Source: Planococcus sp. PAMC 21323 (lineage in GTDB: Bacteria; Bacillota; Bacilli; Bacillales_A; Planococcaceae). Taken from it: a stretch of DNA of 64,000 bases. The stretch lies in contig NZ_CP009129.1 in assembly GCF_000785555.1 (NCBI RefSeq), forward strand, positions 1,178,001 through 1,242,000, given 5' to 3'. The first letter of the stretch is position 1. Each line of letters opens with the position of its first letter. Made by a program: the position numbers and the translations under genes. The notes below the pieces were generated by a model that was not told the origin of the DNA, made no database searches, and was given only the letters and a program-made list of their open reading frames with translations. This document shows, piece by piece, positions 18,626 to 28,973 of the stretch.

Positions 18626-19375
18626 ATGACACGCATAGATAATAGACAAACAAACGAATTGCGTCCCGTATCCGTGGACGTTGACTACTTGATTCACCCG
18701 GAAGGTTCAGTATTAATAACAGTGGGCCAAACAAAAGTAATTTGTACGGCAACAATTGAAGAAAAAGTGCCTGGATTTTTACGTGGCCAAGGTAAAGGCT
18801 GGATCACAGCTGAATATTCCATGTTACCACGAGCAACAAATAGCCGAAATCGAAGAGAAGCTTCGGCTGGAAAAATCGGTGGGCGTACAATGGAAATTCA
18901 ACGGTTAATCGGTCGTGCATTGCGCGCTGTTGTTGACTTAGAAAAACTAGGTGAACGTACACTATGGATTGATTGCGACGTCATCCAAGCAGATGGTGGA
19001 ACACGTACAGCTTCAATCACAGGAGCCTTTATTGCGATGACTATGGCCATTGGCAAGCTTGAGTTAACAGAATTTCCAGTAACAGATTTTCTTGCAGCGA
19101 CAAGTGTAGGCGTAACTGCAGAAAATGGACCGATTTTAGATTTGAATTATGTAGAAGATTCAAGTGCGGAAGTGGATATGAATTTAGTAATGACTGGAGC
19201 AGGTCATTTTGTTGAATTACAAGGCACTGGTGAGGAATCAACCTTTACCCGTGCGCAACTAAACGAGTTACTGGATCTTGGAGAAGATGGAATTCGTCAA
19301 TTGATCGCAATGCAACAAAATGCATTAGGTGAATTGTCAGAACGAATCGGTGAAAGGGTGCCAGCAGAACTATGA
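18626..19375 (+). CDS. rph: Ribonuclease PH
   Basis: The 249-residue phosphorolytic 3'-5' exoribonuclease trims tRNA 3' ends. Family motifs are [50 protein letters not shown] in near-identical form, and the phosphate-binding [23 protein letters not shown] precedes the ATG. It overlaps rdgB by 4 bp, so translation is coupled. In B. subtilis gerM lies just upstream; it is absent here. Confidence 0.96.
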   Translation: MTRIDNRQTNELRPVSVDVDYLIHPEGSVLITVGQTKVICTATIEEKVPGFLRGQGKGWITAEYSMLPRATNSRNRREASAGKIGGRTMEIQRLIGRALRAVVDLEKLGERTLWIDCDVIQADGGTRTASITGAFIAMTMAIGKLELTEFPVTDFLAATSVGVTAENGPILDLNYVEDSSAEVDMNLVMTGAGHFVELQGTGEESTFTRAQLNELLDLGEDGIRQLIAMQQNALGELSERIGERVPAEL

Positions 19376-19977
19376 AACGAATAGTAATTGCAACTCAAAA
19401 CAAAGGCAAAGCAAAAGATTTTGAAGCGTTACTTGCACCACTTGGGTATGAAGTATTAACACTTTTAGATGTAGCACAGGATCTTGATGTAGAAGAAACC
19501 GGTGTAACGTTTGAAGAAAACGCCATCTTAAAAGCAGAAGCGGTATCAAAAGAGTTAAACATCCCAGTAATTTCGGACGACAGCGGTTTAGAAATTGATG
19601 CATTAAATGGAGAACCAGGCGTTTACTCTGCGCGTTATGCAGGTGGCGAAAAAAGCGACAGTGCGAATATTGATAAAGTACTACAGAAACTTACTGACGT
19701 GGCAGAAGACAAGCGTACAGCACGCTTTCGTTGCGTATTAGCAATCGCGGCGCCAGGGCAACAAACACAAACTTTTTCGGGATCATGTGAAGGCAGAATT
19801 TTAAATGCACGTCAAGGTGAAAACGGGTTTGGCTATGATCCGATTTTTTATGTACCGAGTCAAGAAAAAGCGATGGCTGAGTTAATGCCACACGAAAAAG
19901 CAGCTATTTCCCATCGTGGCAATGCGTTGCGTGAACTTAAACAAAGCATGCCAAATTGGCTGAGTGACCAAAACTAA
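19372..19977 (+). CDS. rdgB: XTP/dITP diphosphatase (RdgB/HAM1)
   Basis: The 201-residue enzyme removes deaminated purine nucleotides (XTP, dITP) from the pool. Motifs are [12 protein letters not shown] at the start, [16 protein letters not shown] near 65 and GFGYDPIF near 150, followed by [10 protein letters not shown]. It starts inside the last codon of rph (ATGA overlap). No convincing terminator follows before the tRNA promoter. Confidence 0.95.
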   Translation: MKRIVIATQNKGKAKDFEALLAPLGYEVLTLLDVAQDLDVEETGVTFEENAILKAEAVSKELNIPVISDDSGLEIDALNGEPGVYSARYAGGEKSDSANIDKVLQKLTDVAEDKRTARFRCVLAIAAPGQQTQTFSGSCEGRILNARQGENGFGYDPIFYVPSQEKAMAELMPHEKAAISHRGNALRELKQSMPNWLSDQN

Positions 19978-20017
19978 TCTGACCGAAAACTAATTTTAAT
20001 GTTTTTTTAAAATAGCA

Positions 20018-20046
20018 TTGACTTTTCTTTAAATCATTTCTATAAT
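20018..20046 (+). promoter_or_regulatory. Promoter of tRNA-Arg
   Basis: TTGACT (20018-20023), a 17-base spacer and TATAAT (20041-20046) form a near-consensus SigA promoter about 75 bp before the tRNA. Confidence 0.8.
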
Positions 20047-20122
20047 TAAAAATGTCTTTCAAAAGAAAAGCGAAGTCGCAAGCAACAGCAAGCGTCATTG
20101 TTTAATCTTTAAGAAAGCTTTC

Positions 20123-20196
<74 letters not shown>

Positions 20197-20227
20197 TTAT
20201 AGGAATGTACATAAAACATTGTTGTGT

Positions 20228-20356
20228 TGGGATTTTAGAGCGCGTAGGGAAAAGATGGGGAGTAGAACCGTTGAGTGATACCCCTGTTTTCGACCCGCTC
20301 ACCTAACGCAGACCGAATTGATCTTCTAATCAAATTGATTAGGGGATTTTTTTTAT
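20228..20356 (+). ncRNA. Structured RNA candidate ending in an intrinsic terminator
   Basis: Downstream of the tRNA, paired segments are nested: GCGCGTAGG with CCTAACGC, GAAAA-GAT-GGGG with CCCC-TG-TTTTC, and GAGTG with CGCTC. They are followed by a 12-pair hairpin around CTAATC/GATTAG (with G-U pairs) and eight T (about 20319-20355). It may simply be the processed trailer of the tRNA transcript or a separate small RNA. No known RNA family is recognised. Confidence 0.4.
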
Positions 20357-20436
20357 GGCTAAAATCCGTTAATTGAATACATATACAGGGAAAAGTGGAG
20401 TGCGCAAATAGTCCGATTTCACAAAGTATGGAAAGA

Positions 20437-20461
20437 GTTTGTATGAGAGTGCATCGGGTAC
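20437..20461 (+). promoter_or_regulatory. Possible SigB-type promoter before the hydrolase
   Basis: GTTTGT (20437-20442), 13 bases and GGGTAC (20456-20461) resemble the general-stress SigB pattern GTTT-N12/15-GGGTAT. It lies about 45 bp before the start codon. No equally good SigA promoter is seen there. Confidence 0.4.
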
Positions 20462-20507
20462 TGTATTTGTATAAGATAAAACAAGTATCTTAAGGAGGTG
20501 AATTCGA

Positions 20508-21365
20508 ATGACTTTACCCCAAATTACGCTAGACAATAATGAAGTCATCGCTTATCGAAAAAAAGATGGGGGTGAACAGACAATACTTCTCGTCCATGGG
20601 AATTTTTACTCTTCATTAGCTTGGGAAGAGCTAATTGGCGTACTTGATCCGAAATATACAGTATATGCAGTTGATCTTCGTGGGTTTGGAGAATCATCAT
20701 ATAATCATCGAGTGACTCAGATTAAAGACTTCTCGGATGACCTTAAAGATTTTGTTGATAAACTTGGAATTGGTGATTTTTATATGGCGGGTTGGTCGGC
20801 TGGAGCTCAAGTATGTATGCAGTTTGAGGTAGATTATCCCGGACATTGCAAAAAACTCGCATTGATAAATCCTGCTTCAACTCGAGGTTTACCAATGTTT
20901 GAAATGAATGCAGATGGTACACCTGACTTTACAAAACGACAAACTACGTTAGAAGAAATTGAAAATGATTCATCCAAACAGCCAGGGCGCGAGGAGTTTA
21001 TCGCATTTTCGGAAGCTCGAATTTATACGCACAAAAAACGCTCTCCTGAAAAACAAGAAATGTATGTTGAGGATATGCTTAAACAAAGAAACATAGTAGA
21101 TGTCGCACATTCACTCAATACATTTAATATTGGATCAATCAATAATGGGGTAAGAGATGGAACAAATCAGGCGAAAGGTATTACGATCCCGGTATTAATT
21201 TTACGAGGTGATCGAGACAATATAATCCCAGCTCAAATGATCGATGAAATTAAAGATGATATCGGGGATAATGCAACATATGCGCAACTTACTGATACAG
21301 GACATTCGCCGTTTGTGGATAATTTACCTGAACTAAAGGAACAAATCGAAAAGTTCTTTATATAA
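20508..21365 (+). CDS. Alpha/beta-hydrolase
   Basis: The 285-residue protein has the hydrolase fold: the oxyanion region LLVHGNF near 27-33, nucleophile S97 in GWSAGA, an acidic residue in RGDRDN (D235 or D237) and H266 in TGHSP. All triad positions are present, so an active serine hydrolase is likely, but the substrate cannot be told. TAAGGAGG precedes the ATG. It lies in a non-syntenic patch between tRNA-Arg and ysoA and has a possible stress promoter. The RsbQ-type and haloperoxidase-like subfamilies are alternatives that a search would separate. Confidence 0.8.
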   Translation: MTLPQITLDNNEVIAYRKKDGGEQTILLVHGNFYSSLAWEELIGVLDPKYTVYAVDLRGFGESSYNHRVTQIKDFSDDLKDFVDKLGIGDFYMAGWSAGAQVCMQFEVDYPGHCKKLALINPASTRGLPMFEMNADGTPDFTKRQTTLEEIENDSSKQPGREEFIAFSEARIYTHKKRSPEKQEMYVEDMLKQRNIVDVAHSLNTFNIGSINNGVRDGTNQAKGITIPVLILRGDRDNIIPAQMIDEIKDDIGDNATYAQLTDTGHSPFVDNLPELKEQIEKFFI

Positions 21366-21416
21366 AATAAAGAATTGTGCAAACAATTTAAAGCATAATC
21401 CATTTTGTAGCATAAT

Positions 21417-21452
21417 GAAAAAAACGTATCCATCCAGGGTTACGCTTTTTTC
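21417..21452 (+). terminator. Probable terminator after the hydrolase
   Basis: AAAAACGTA pairs with TACGCTTTTTT across an 11-base loop, with one A-C mismatch, and ends in T. It coincides with the apparent start of a frame at 21415, which argues against that start being real. Confidence 0.5.
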
Positions 21453-21474
21453 ATTTTTAATCCTAAAAATTTGG

Positions 21475-22138
21475 GAATCTAAAAGACGTTTTCTTCCCGA
21501 ATTAAAAGGATTACGAATAGTTGCAGCCGTATTGATGCCGATTTATCACATATTGTTTAATCGTGTTTCTAGCGAAGTAAATATTTTCTTGGTTGTAATA
21601 GGCTTTTTAATTACCACATTGCTTTTTTCAATGTCTCGAGAAAACGGTAAAGTTTTATATTTTTCTTATGTTGTTAAATTATTGAAACGACATTTACCAA
21701 CAGGAAGCATCCGGTTTCAATTTTATTTAGTTTGGTTGTTAGTATTCTTAGTAGCAAATAGATTTCTTCGCGTTTTTTGGGGGAAAGCACATTAAAAGCG
21801 TTTTAAATATCTTTATTTCTGTCGCTTCAGTTGTATCTTTTAATTACTCAGTATATTTGACTGCTGAATATCATCCATTCGCTTATTATCATACGCTTAC
21901 TTGTGTATGGGAGTTTGGGAATGGTGGGTTGTTGGCATTAATGATTCTATAGTTAGTAATATCAATTAAAATTGCATGGTTGTGTGGTTGGCTAGGATTA
22001 ATTGGGCTGATTAGTTGTGGCATTGTATTGCAAGTATCACAATTTTCCCGAGCTATACAGCAATATGGGGTGGTATTATCAGTTGTGTTTATAATTAAGG
22101 TTGGTAGTTACTCAACAAACTTTAGAGCTTTCCGATGA
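21475..22138 (+). pseudogene. Degraded acyltransferase-3 family membrane protein
   Basis: The frame from about 21475 reads RRFLPELKGLRIVAA..YH, the typical N-terminus of OatA-like acyltransferases, then VIGFLITTLLF. The middle is missing: FQFYLVWLLVFLVANRF, the equivalent of the EEQFYLVWP helix, follows too early. After a stop at about 21795 the homology resumes in another frame (YLTAEYHPFAYYHTLTCVWEFGNGGLLAL), interrupted by TAG at 21950 and continuing as CGWLGLIGL to TGA at 22136. So there is an internal deletion, a frameshift and a nonsense codon. No ribosome site precedes it. It probably once encoded a peptidoglycan or polysaccharide O-acyltransferase. Confidence 0.75.
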
Positions 22139-22236
22139 AACCTATAAAAATTTTATAGTGATTTATTGACTAAAGGTTACTATTTTCTACATAAAGGGAA
22201 TATGATATGATTATGAAACACAAAAGAGGTGGTAAA

Positions 22237-23217
22237 GTGCGAAAGAAATACCGGGAGTTAAAACGTAAGGGGAACGTCATTGTCTTTCCAACCACAGTAG
22301 ATCGCTTACTGACAGAAGGAATGACTTATTTAAAAGAAGAGAAGTACGAAGATGCCCGGGACAGTCTGTATCAGGTACTAAGTTATGAACCTGTTAATGT
22401 AGCTGCACTAGGTGGTTATACATATTGTCTGTATGAACTTGGAGAGTTTGGGGAAGCTTTAGAAGTGTGCAGAGAATTATTGCAAATCGGTCCGATCCAC
22501 TACTTGGAGACGATGGAGCTATACATAAGTATTTTAATGCAAGTCCGTGAATTTGAAGAAGCGGAAAAGATGATTGAGGTTTTAATAGAAGAAAAAGTTT
22601 TACCTGAAGAACGATTAGAACAGTTTCAGCAATTACGAGAGTTGAACGAACGCATTTCAGCAAATGCAACTTCAGAGAAAGTTGATGCATCGCTTTATGC
22701 GATAGAAAACTTTCTGTCACTACACCCTTCAGAACAAGAACAACTGATTCTATCGTTGCCTACTACGTCTTATCAAGCGCTCAAAAAAAAGCTGCTGGCA
22801 ATTATTGAACATGTAGAAGCGGATTTGTTGACGAAAACATACATATTATTTATGCTGTCTCAAGAAAAGATTGAAGCGGAAGTAAGAGTACAGAAATTTC
22901 ATTACAAAGATGTATTTACGATTAGTGAGCTACCTGATCCAGTTAATGATGAACGCATACAAAAAATCTCCTCTTTAATGGAAAGAGCTTTAGAAAAAGA
23001 TCCAACTCGCCTAGAGTTAGTAAAAGAGCTGTTTGAACGTCATATTTACTTGCTTTATCCGTTTATGTGGGATGACTTTAATGAAGAGAAAATAGCGCAA
23101 GCGTATATGGAATATACAGCAGGGTTATTTACTGGAATGAGTTCATTTGAAGAGGATGAAAAGCTATTAGAGTGGATTCAACAGGCTGAACTTTGGTTTG
23201 AGATGCGTAATGGGTAG
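22237..23217 (+). CDS. ysoA: TPR-repeat protein (YsoA-like)
   Basis: The 326-residue protein has tetratricopeptide-like helices: repeats at about 20-125 (EGMTYLKEEKYEDARDSL, then YELGEFGEALEVC and VREFEEAEKM). The rest is helical without a known motif. GTG 22237 is preferred because AGAGGTGG stands at the right distance; a frame from ATG 22207 would place this site inside the gene. Position immediately before tig matches ysoA in B. subtilis. The role is unknown; TPRs suggest protein binding. Confidence 0.78.
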   Translation: MRKKYRELKRKGNVIVFPTTVDRLLTEGMTYLKEEKYEDARDSLYQVLSYEPVNVAALGGYTYCLYELGEFGEALEVCRELLQIGPIHYLETMELYISILMQVREFEEAEKMIEVLIEEKVLPEERLEQFQQLRELNERISANATSEKVDASLYAIENFLSLHPSEQEQLILSLPTTSYQALKKKLLAIIEHVEADLLTKTYILFMLSQEKIEAEVRVQKFHYKDVFTISELPDPVNDERIQKISSLMERALEKDPTRLELVKELFERHIYLLYPFMWDDFNEEKIAQAYMEYTAGLFTGMSSFEEDEKLLEWIQQAELWFEMRNG

Positions 23218-23223
23218 AAATAG

Positions 23224-23251
23224 TTGAACCTGTGTGCATCTGTGCTATAAT
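23224..23251 (+). promoter_or_regulatory. Promoter of tig
   Basis: TTGAAC (23224-23229), a 16-base spacer and TATAAT (23246-23251), preceded by TGC as an extended -10. Confidence 0.75.
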
Positions 23252-23320
23252 ATTGAAGTTGTCAAAAATCGTAGAAAACGTTAAATGACTTTTAAGAAAA
23301 TGTTTGGAGGGCTTATAATT

Positions 23321-24607
23321 ATGTCAGCAAAATGGGAAAAACAAGAAGGTAACACAGGGGTTTTAACAGTAGAAGTTCCTGCAGAAGAAGTAAACGCAGG
23401 TCTTGATAAAGCGTTTAAGAAAGTTGTTAAAGAAATAAACGTACCAGGTTTCCGTAAAGGGAAAATGCCACGTCAAATGTTCGAAAAGCGTTTTGGCGCT
23501 GAGTCACTTTACCAGGATGCATTAGATTTCATCCTACCTGATGCTTACGCAAACGCTGTTGAAGAAGCAGGAATCAACCCAGTTGATCGTCCTGAAATCG
23601 ACATCGAAACAATCGAAAAAAACCAACCACTTGTATTTACGGCTAAAGTAATCGTAAAACCTGAAGTTGAGCTTGGCGAATACAAAGGTCTTGAAGCATC
23701 AAAACCTGATACAGAAGTAACTGACGAAGATATCGAAAAACAATTGAAAGAAAACCAAGAACGTTTGGCTGAGTTGACTGTTAAAGAAGACGAAGCAATC
23801 GTTGAAGGCGATACAGCTGTTATCGATTTCGAAGGATTTGTAGACGGAGAAGCGTTTGAAGGCGGACAAGGCAATGATTATTCGCTTGAGATCGGTTCAA
23901 ACTCATTTATCCCAGGATTTGAAGAGCAATTGGTAGGCGTTAAAGCTGGAGAAGAAAAAGAAGTTGAAGTTTCTTTCCCAGAAGAATACCATGCTGCTGA
24001 ACTTGCAGGAAAAGCTGCAACGTTCAAAGTAAAAGTAAACGAAGTTAAAGGCAAAGAACTTCCTGAGCTTAACGACGAATTGGCAAAAGAAATTGACCCA
24101 GAAGTTGAAAGCTTAGAAGCGCTACGCACTAAAATGAAAGATAGCTTAGTTGCTGAGAAAAAATCAGCTGCTGATGCGAAACTTCGTGATGAATTAGTTC
24201 AAAAAGCTGCTGAAAACGCAACTATTGATATTCCACATGCAATGATCCACACTGAAATGGACCGCATGATGAGCGATTTTGAACAACGTTTAACTCAACA
24301 AGGTATGAACCTTGAGTTATACTTCCAATTCTCTGGTCAAGACGAAGCTGCACTTCGTGAGCAAATGCACGGTGATGCTGAAACACGCGTACGCGTTTCA
24401 ATGACACTTGAAGAAATTGCTAAAGCTGAAAACATGCAAGTTACTTCAGAAGACATCGATAAAGAGCTTGAAAAAATGGCTGCTCAATTCAATATGGACA
24501 TTGAACAGATCAAAACAGCTTTAGGTGGAACTGAAATGCTTGAAAACGATATCCGCATGCAGAACACAGTTGAGTTCCTAGTGGACAACGCTAAAATTTC
24601 TGAGTAA
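23321..24607 (+). CDS. tig: Trigger factor
   Basis: The 428-residue ribosome-associated chaperone and prolyl isomerase binds nascent chains. The N-terminal ribosome-binding loop contains [12 protein letters not shown] (near 35-46), matching the family signature GFRxGKxP. The FKBP-type domain spans about 150-245 and the C-terminal chaperone arms follow. ATG 23321, 10 bases after TGGAGGG, is used; an upstream ATG at 23285 lacks a ribosome site. It is monocistronic between its own promoter and terminator. Confidence 0.96.
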   Translation: MSAKWEKQEGNTGVLTVEVPAEEVNAGLDKAFKKVVKEINVPGFRKGKMPRQMFEKRFGAESLYQDALDFILPDAYANAVEEAGINPVDRPEIDIETIEKNQPLVFTAKVIVKPEVELGEYKGLEASKPDTEVTDEDIEKQLKENQERLAELTVKEDEAIVEGDTAVIDFEGFVDGEAFEGGQGNDYSLEIGSNSFIPGFEEQLVGVKAGEEKEVEVSFPEEYHAAELAGKAATFKVKVNEVKGKELPELNDELAKEIDPEVESLEALRTKMKDSLVAEKKSAADAKLRDELVQKAAENATIDIPHAMIHTEMDRMMSDFEQRLTQQGMNLELYFQFSGQDEAALREQMHGDAETRVRVSMTLEEIAKAENMQVTSEDIDKELEKMAAQFNMDIEQIKTALGGTEMLENDIRMQNTVEFLVDNAKISE

Positions 24608-24633
24608 CACATAAGCAATTTATAAGTAATACG

Positions 24634-24666
24634 GAAAACAAGGTGCGGAAACGCACCTTGTTTTCC
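24634..24666 (+). terminator. Terminator after tig
   Basis: A near-perfect stem GAAAACAAGGTGCG / CGCACCTTGTTTTC with a GAAA loop. Confidence 0.93.
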
Positions 24667-24706
24667 ACTACATAGAAGAATGATTAATATGTGTGTAGCA
24701 GCGAAA

Positions 24707-24736
24707 TTGACGCTGAATCTAATTAGTTGCTACAAT
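24707..24736 (+). promoter_or_regulatory. Promoter of clpX
   Basis: TTGACG (24707-24712), an 18-base spacer and TACAAT (24731-24736), preceded by TTGC giving an extended -10. Confidence 0.7.
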
Positions 24737-24780
24737 TACGATAATCTTGTAAGATAATTGCTTGAATAGGGGTGAATACA

Positions 24781-26052
24781 TTGTTCAAATTCAATGACGA
24801 AAAAGAGCATTTAAAATGTTCGTTTTGCGGTAAACCACAAGAGCAGGTTCGTAAACTGGTGGCAGGACCAGGTGTTTATATTTGTGACGAGTGTATTGAG
24901 CTTTGTACGGAAATCGTAGAAGAAGAGCTTGGTACAGACGAAGAAGTAGAGTTTAAAGAAGTACCTAAGCCAAAAGAAATTTTAGACATTTTGAATGGCT
25001 ATGTAATTGGTCAGGAAAAAGCGAAAAAATCATTGGCTGTAGCAGTTTATAACCACTATAAACGTGTAAATTCGAATAGTAAGATTGACGATGTAGAATT
25101 GTCTAAATCGAATATTGTCTTAATCGGACCAACAGGTAGCGGTAAAACTTTACTTGCGCAAACATTGGCTCGCATCCTGAATGTACCGTTTGCTATTGCA
25201 GATGCTACTTCGTTAACTGAAGCAGGTTATGTCGGTGAAGATGTAGAAAATATTCTACTTAAACTGATTCAAGCTGCAGATTATGACGTGGAACGTGCTG
25301 AAAAAGGGATTATTTATATCGATGAAATTGATAAAGTAGCCCGTAAATCAGAGAACACATCGATTACACGTGATGTATCTGGTGAAGGTGTGCAGCAAGC
25401 ACTTCTGAAAATCTTAGAAGGCACAACTGCAAGTGTACCTCCTCAAGGCGGACGTAAGCATCCTCATCAAGAATTTATCCAAATCGATACGACGAATGTA
25501 TTATTCATCGTAGGTGGAGCTTTTGACGGAGTCGATCAAATTATTAAACGCCGTCTAGGCAACAAAATCATCGGCTTTGGAGCAGATCCAAACAAAGAAG
25601 AAATCGACGAAAAATCATTGCTTAGCCAATTGATTCCTGAAGATTTATTGAAATTTGGTTTGATTCCAGAATTTATCGGTCGTTTGCCTGTATTGGCGAG
25701 CCTTGAACAATTGGATGAAAAAGCATTAGTTGAAATTTTGACTGAGCCTAAAAATGCATTGATCAAGCAATACCAAAAGATGATGGAGCTTGATGGTGTC
25801 AAATTAACGTTTGAACCAGAAGCACTTGTAGCCATTGCAAAATTAGCAATTGAACGTAAAACAGGTGCACGTGGACTCCGTTCAATCATAGAGAACACGA
25901 TGCTTGAAGTAATGTTCGATCTACCTTCTCGTGAAGATATTGTCGAATGTGTCATTACAAAAGAAACAGTTGACGATAGCGTACCACCTAAACTAATCTT
26001 AGAAGATGGTTCAGAGTACGTTAGCGACAACGATGAGAAAACATCCGCGTAA
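24781..26052 (+). CDS. clpX: ATP-dependent Clp protease ATP-binding subunit ClpX
   Basis: The 423-residue AAA+ unfoldase feeds ClpP. The N-terminal zinc-binding domain has CSFCGK and CDECIELC. Walker A is GPTGSGKT near 117, Walker B is IIYIDEIDK near 180, and the ClpP-docking loop IIGFGAD is present. TTG 24781 with AGGGGTG upstream gives the standard [17 protein letters not shown] start; a GTG at 24772 would overlap the ribosome site. It has its own promoter and terminator. Confidence 0.96.
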   Translation: MFKFNDEKEHLKCSFCGKPQEQVRKLVAGPGVYICDECIELCTEIVEEELGTDEEVEFKEVPKPKEILDILNGYVIGQEKAKKSLAVAVYNHYKRVNSNSKIDDVELSKSNIVLIGPTGSGKTLLAQTLARILNVPFAIADATSLTEAGYVGEDVENILLKLIQAADYDVERAEKGIIYIDEIDKVARKSENTSITRDVSGEGVQQALLKILEGTTASVPPQGGRKHPHQEFIQIDTTNVLFIVGGAFDGVDQIIKRRLGNKIIGFGADPNKEEIDEKSLLSQLIPEDLLKFGLIPEFIGRLPVLASLEQLDEKALVEILTEPKNALIKQYQKMMELDGVKLTFEPEALVAIAKLAIERKTGARGLRSIIENTMLEVMFDLPSREDIVECVITKETVDDSVPPKLILEDGSEYVSDNDEKTSA

Positions 26053-26116
26053 TGAGTGGAATTTCACCCAGTAGGCAAAGCTTGCTGTGTGATAGGTAAA
26101 CCAATCAAAAGGATGA

Positions 26117-26170
26117 TACGGGCTGACTCTGATCGTGCGCATCCGCACCTTCTGAGTTAGCCCGTTTTTG
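26117..26170 (+). terminator. Terminator after clpX
   Basis: The arms ACGGGCTGACTC and GAGTTAGCCCGT, one mismatch, enclose a second small hairpin and are followed by five T. Confidence 0.85.
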
Positions 26171-26206
26171 TTAGAAAAGTGAAAACACGCGTCTTATTAT
26201 GACAGG

Positions 26207-26577
26207 TTGTAGACAAAAGAATAGTAAATATTTTTTGATCCCCACCTACTAGACGCTTTGTGCCTAATGGATGTCGGCGAATTGTCAACGACGAAGATAA
26301 CGCAGTGATGGAAAAGCACATCTTTGCCCTTCGTGACATGTAGCTATGATTCCTTGAATGGTTGGATGAAATGCTAAGTAGAGTAATTATTGGTGTAAAT
26401 CACATTACTTTAGCTCACGTTGATCGAAGTAGAAAGATTCCAATTGAGTTGGCTACGAAGACTCCTGTGGGAGCAGCGTAGCGACGAAAGCTGAAGCTGA
26501 GCCCACGGAAAGCGAAGTGGGCAGCTCAGTTGGAGAGTAAATAACATAATTCATTTTTGGTAAGACTTTGTCTACAA
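26207..26577. repeat. Non-coding segment bounded by 11-bp inverted repeats
   Basis: TTGTAGACAAA at 26207-26217 is perfectly repeated inverted as TTTGTCTACAA at 26567-26577. The 350 bp between them contain no intact gene and include repeat element A (26440-26533). The layout recalls a small non-autonomous mobile element or its remnant. A target duplication was not identified. The interval 26220-26440 otherwise shows only short broken frames. Confidence 0.4.
26440..26533 (-). repeat. Interspersed intergenic repeat, copy A
   Basis: Terminal arms CCAATTGAG and CTCAGTTGG match at 8 of 9 positions. Read on the minus strand, the interior has TCGCTTTCCGTGGGCTC and later GCTCCCACAGGAGTC, similar to copies at 36167 and 39891. 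Such elements recur in Bacillaceae-type genomes between genes. Confidence 0.55.
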
Positions 26578-26645
26578 ACAAAAGCACTAAATAAATTAGA
26601 TGCTATTAATTCATGTTGAAAATATTCACGGAGGTGGCTCTACAG

Positions 26646-28973
26646 ATGGCGAAGAAAAAAGGAACTAAACAGGTGCCATTATTACCATTGCGTGGACTTC
26701 TTGTATTTCCAACAATGGTCCTGCATATAGATGTCGGTCGCGACCGTTCTGTGGCGGCATTAGAAAAAGCAATGCTTGAAGACAATATTGTCTTTTTAGC
26801 GACACAAAAAGATATGAGTGTTGAAGAACCCAAACGAGCAGATCTACACAAAATCGGGACGTTGGCTTATGTAAAACAAATGTTGAAATTACCAAATGGT
26901 ACGATTCGTGTATTGGTTGAAGGAATAGAACGCGGCCAGTTAAAAAATTACGAAGAAGAAGAAGATTTTACATTGGTCGAAGTAACTCCGTTTGCGGATG
27001 AAACAGAAAGAGATGCTGAACAAGATGCATTAATGCGTTTGCTATTAGAGCATTTCGAGAATTACGCAAAAAGTTCGAAGAAAGTTAGCAATGAAACGTA
27101 TAATACTGTGGCGGATATTGAAGAACCAGGCCGTTTAGCGGATATGGTCGCTTCTCATTTATCAATGAAAGTAGCTGCAAAACAAGACGTTTTGGAAACC
27201 TTTGATATTAGCAAACGGTTAGAATTGCTAATTACACGCTTGCACAGCGAACAAGAAGTTGTGGATCTTGAAAAAAAGATCAACCTTCGCGTTAAAAAAG
27301 CAATGGAGCAAACACAAAAAGAATTTTATTTGCGTGAGCAGATGAAAGCCATTCAATCTGAACTTGGTGATAAAGACGGAAAATCCGCTGAAATCGTTGA
27401 TTTGAAAAAACGGATTGAAGAGGCAAAAATGCCAGAGTCGACGGAAAAAGTTGCACTTAAGGAACTTGACCGTTATGAAAAAATTCCTGCAGCCGCTGCA
27501 GAAAGTGGCATTATTCGTAATTATATCGAATGGCTTGTAACGATTCCTTGGTCTGAAACAACAGAGGATCGTTTGGATATTAAGTATGCCGAAGAAGTTT
27601 TGGATCGTGACCACGACGGATTAGAAAGTGTTAAAGAACGGGTACTTGAGTATTTAGCTGTTCAACAAATGACCAATTCTTTACGCGGACCGATTCTTTG
27701 TTTAGTAGGACCTCCCGGGGTCGGAAAAACTTCACTTGCGAAATCGATTGCAGAGTCTCTTGATCGTAATTTTGTTCGTGTGTCACTTGGTGGCGTTCGT
27801 GATGAATCCGAAATACGCGGTCATCGCCGTACCTATGTAGGGGCGATGCCGGGCCGAATTATTCAAGGGATGAAAAAGGCGGGAACTGTAAATCCTGTAT
27901 TCTTGTTAGATGAAATTGATAAAATGTCGAATGACTTCCGTGGTGATCCGTCTTCAGCGATGCTAGAAGTATTGGACCCAGAACAAAATAACTCGTTTAG
28001 TGATCATTACATTGAAGAAACGTACAATCTTTCGAATGTCCTATTCATTGCGACAGCGAATGACCTAGGATCAATTCCAGGACCTTTACGTGATCGGATG
28101 GAAGTTATTACAATTGCGGGTTATACAGAAGTCGAAAAACAAATGATTGCGAAAAATCATTTGGCACCAAAGCAATTAAAAGAACATGGCTTATCTTCAG
28201 AACAATTACAATTTGAAGACGACGCATTATTAAATGTTGTCCGTTACTATACGCGTGAAGCGGGTGTCCGTGGACTCGAACGTCAACTTGCTTCGATTTG
28301 TCGAAAAGTAACAAAACAAATTGTTTCAAAAGAAGAAGAACATGTGATTGTTGGAGAAAAAGAAGTTGAGGCGTATCTAGGTAAACGTAAATTCCGCTAC
28401 GGAATGGCAGAATCAGAAAATCAAGTGGGTGTTGCTACGGGACTTGCTTATACTACAGTTGGCGGAGATACACTTCAAATCGAAGTTTCCTTGTCTCCAG
28501 GTAAGGGCAAGCTGCAATTGACTGGTAAACTAGGAGATGTCATGAAAGAGTCAGCACAAACGGCGTTATCATTTGTTCGTGCTCGTGCAGAATCACTTGG
28601 CATCGATCCGAAATTCCATGAATCGCATGATATTCACATTCACGTTCCTGAAGGTGCTGTTCCAAAAGATGGCCCATCGGCTGGGATTACGATTGCGACA
28701 GCTTTAGTGTCTGCATTGACGAAACGTCCTATTCGCCGAGAAGTTGGCATGACAGGTGAAATCACACTTCGTGGTCGAGTTTTACCAATCGGTGGAATTA
28801 AGGAAAAAACCTTAAGCGCGCATCGTGCTGGTTTAAGGACCATCATTTTGCCAATCGATAACGAGCGTGACCTGGAAGATATACCAGAGACAATCCGCAA
28901 AGAGATGACATTCAAGTTGGTCTCTCAAGCAGATGAGGCATTAGAAATTGCCTTAGAAGGAGAAAACGAATGA
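26646..28973 (+). CDS. lonA: ATP-dependent protease LonA
   Basis: The 775-residue protease degrades misfolded and regulatory proteins. It has an N-terminal substrate domain (about 10-205), Walker [12 protein letters not shown] near 355, Walker [11 protein letters not shown] near 418, and the serine-lysine dyad in DGPSAGI near 680 and GGIKEK near 720. ATG 26646 follows GGAGGTGG; an upstream frame from 26613 has no ribosome site. It overlaps engB by 4 bp as in B. subtilis. The companion lonB gene that normally stands before it is missing. Confidence 0.96.
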   Translation: MAKKKGTKQVPLLPLRGLLVFPTMVLHIDVGRDRSVAALEKAMLEDNIVFLATQKDMSVEEPKRADLHKIGTLAYVKQMLKLPNGTIRVLVEGIERGQLKNYEEEEDFTLVEVTPFADETERDAEQDALMRLLLEHFENYAKSSKKVSNETYNTVADIEEPGRLADMVASHLSMKVAAKQDVLETFDISKRLELLITRLHSEQEVVDLEKKINLRVKKAMEQTQKEFYLREQMKAIQSELGDKDGKSAEIVDLKKRIEEAKMPESTEKVALKELDRYEKIPAAAAESGIIRNYIEWLVTIPWSETTEDRLDIKYAEEVLDRDHDGLESVKERVLEYLAVQQMTNSLRGPILCLVGPPGVGKTSLAKSIAESLDRNFVRVSLGGVRDESEIRGHRRTYVGAMPGRIIQGMKKAGTVNPVFLLDEIDKMSNDFRGDPSSAMLEVLDPEQNNSFSDHYIEETYNLSNVLFIATANDLGSIPGPLRDRMEVITIAGYTEVEKQMIAKNHLAPKQLKEHGLSSEQLQFEDDALLNVVRYYTREAGVRGLERQLASICRKVTKQIVSKEEEHVIVGEKEVEAYLGKRKFRYGMAESENQVGVATGLAYTTVGGDTLQIEVSLSPGKGKLQLTGKLGDVMKESAQTALSFVRARAESLGIDPKFHESHDIHIHVPEGAVPKDGPSAGITIATALVSALTKRPIRREVGMTGEITLRGRVLPIGGIKEKTLSAHRAGLRTIILPIDNERDLEDIPETIRKEMTFKLVSQADEALEIALEGENE

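Noticed and set aside
21415-21795. An intact 126-residue gene after the hydrolase
   Set aside because: Its start lies in a terminator hairpin without a ribosome site, and its sequence is only the first part of a broken acyltransferase.
26157-26339. A minus-strand frame of 60 codons after clpX
   Set aside because: It begins inside the non-coding element, ends in the clpX terminator and has no ribosome site or recognisable similarity.
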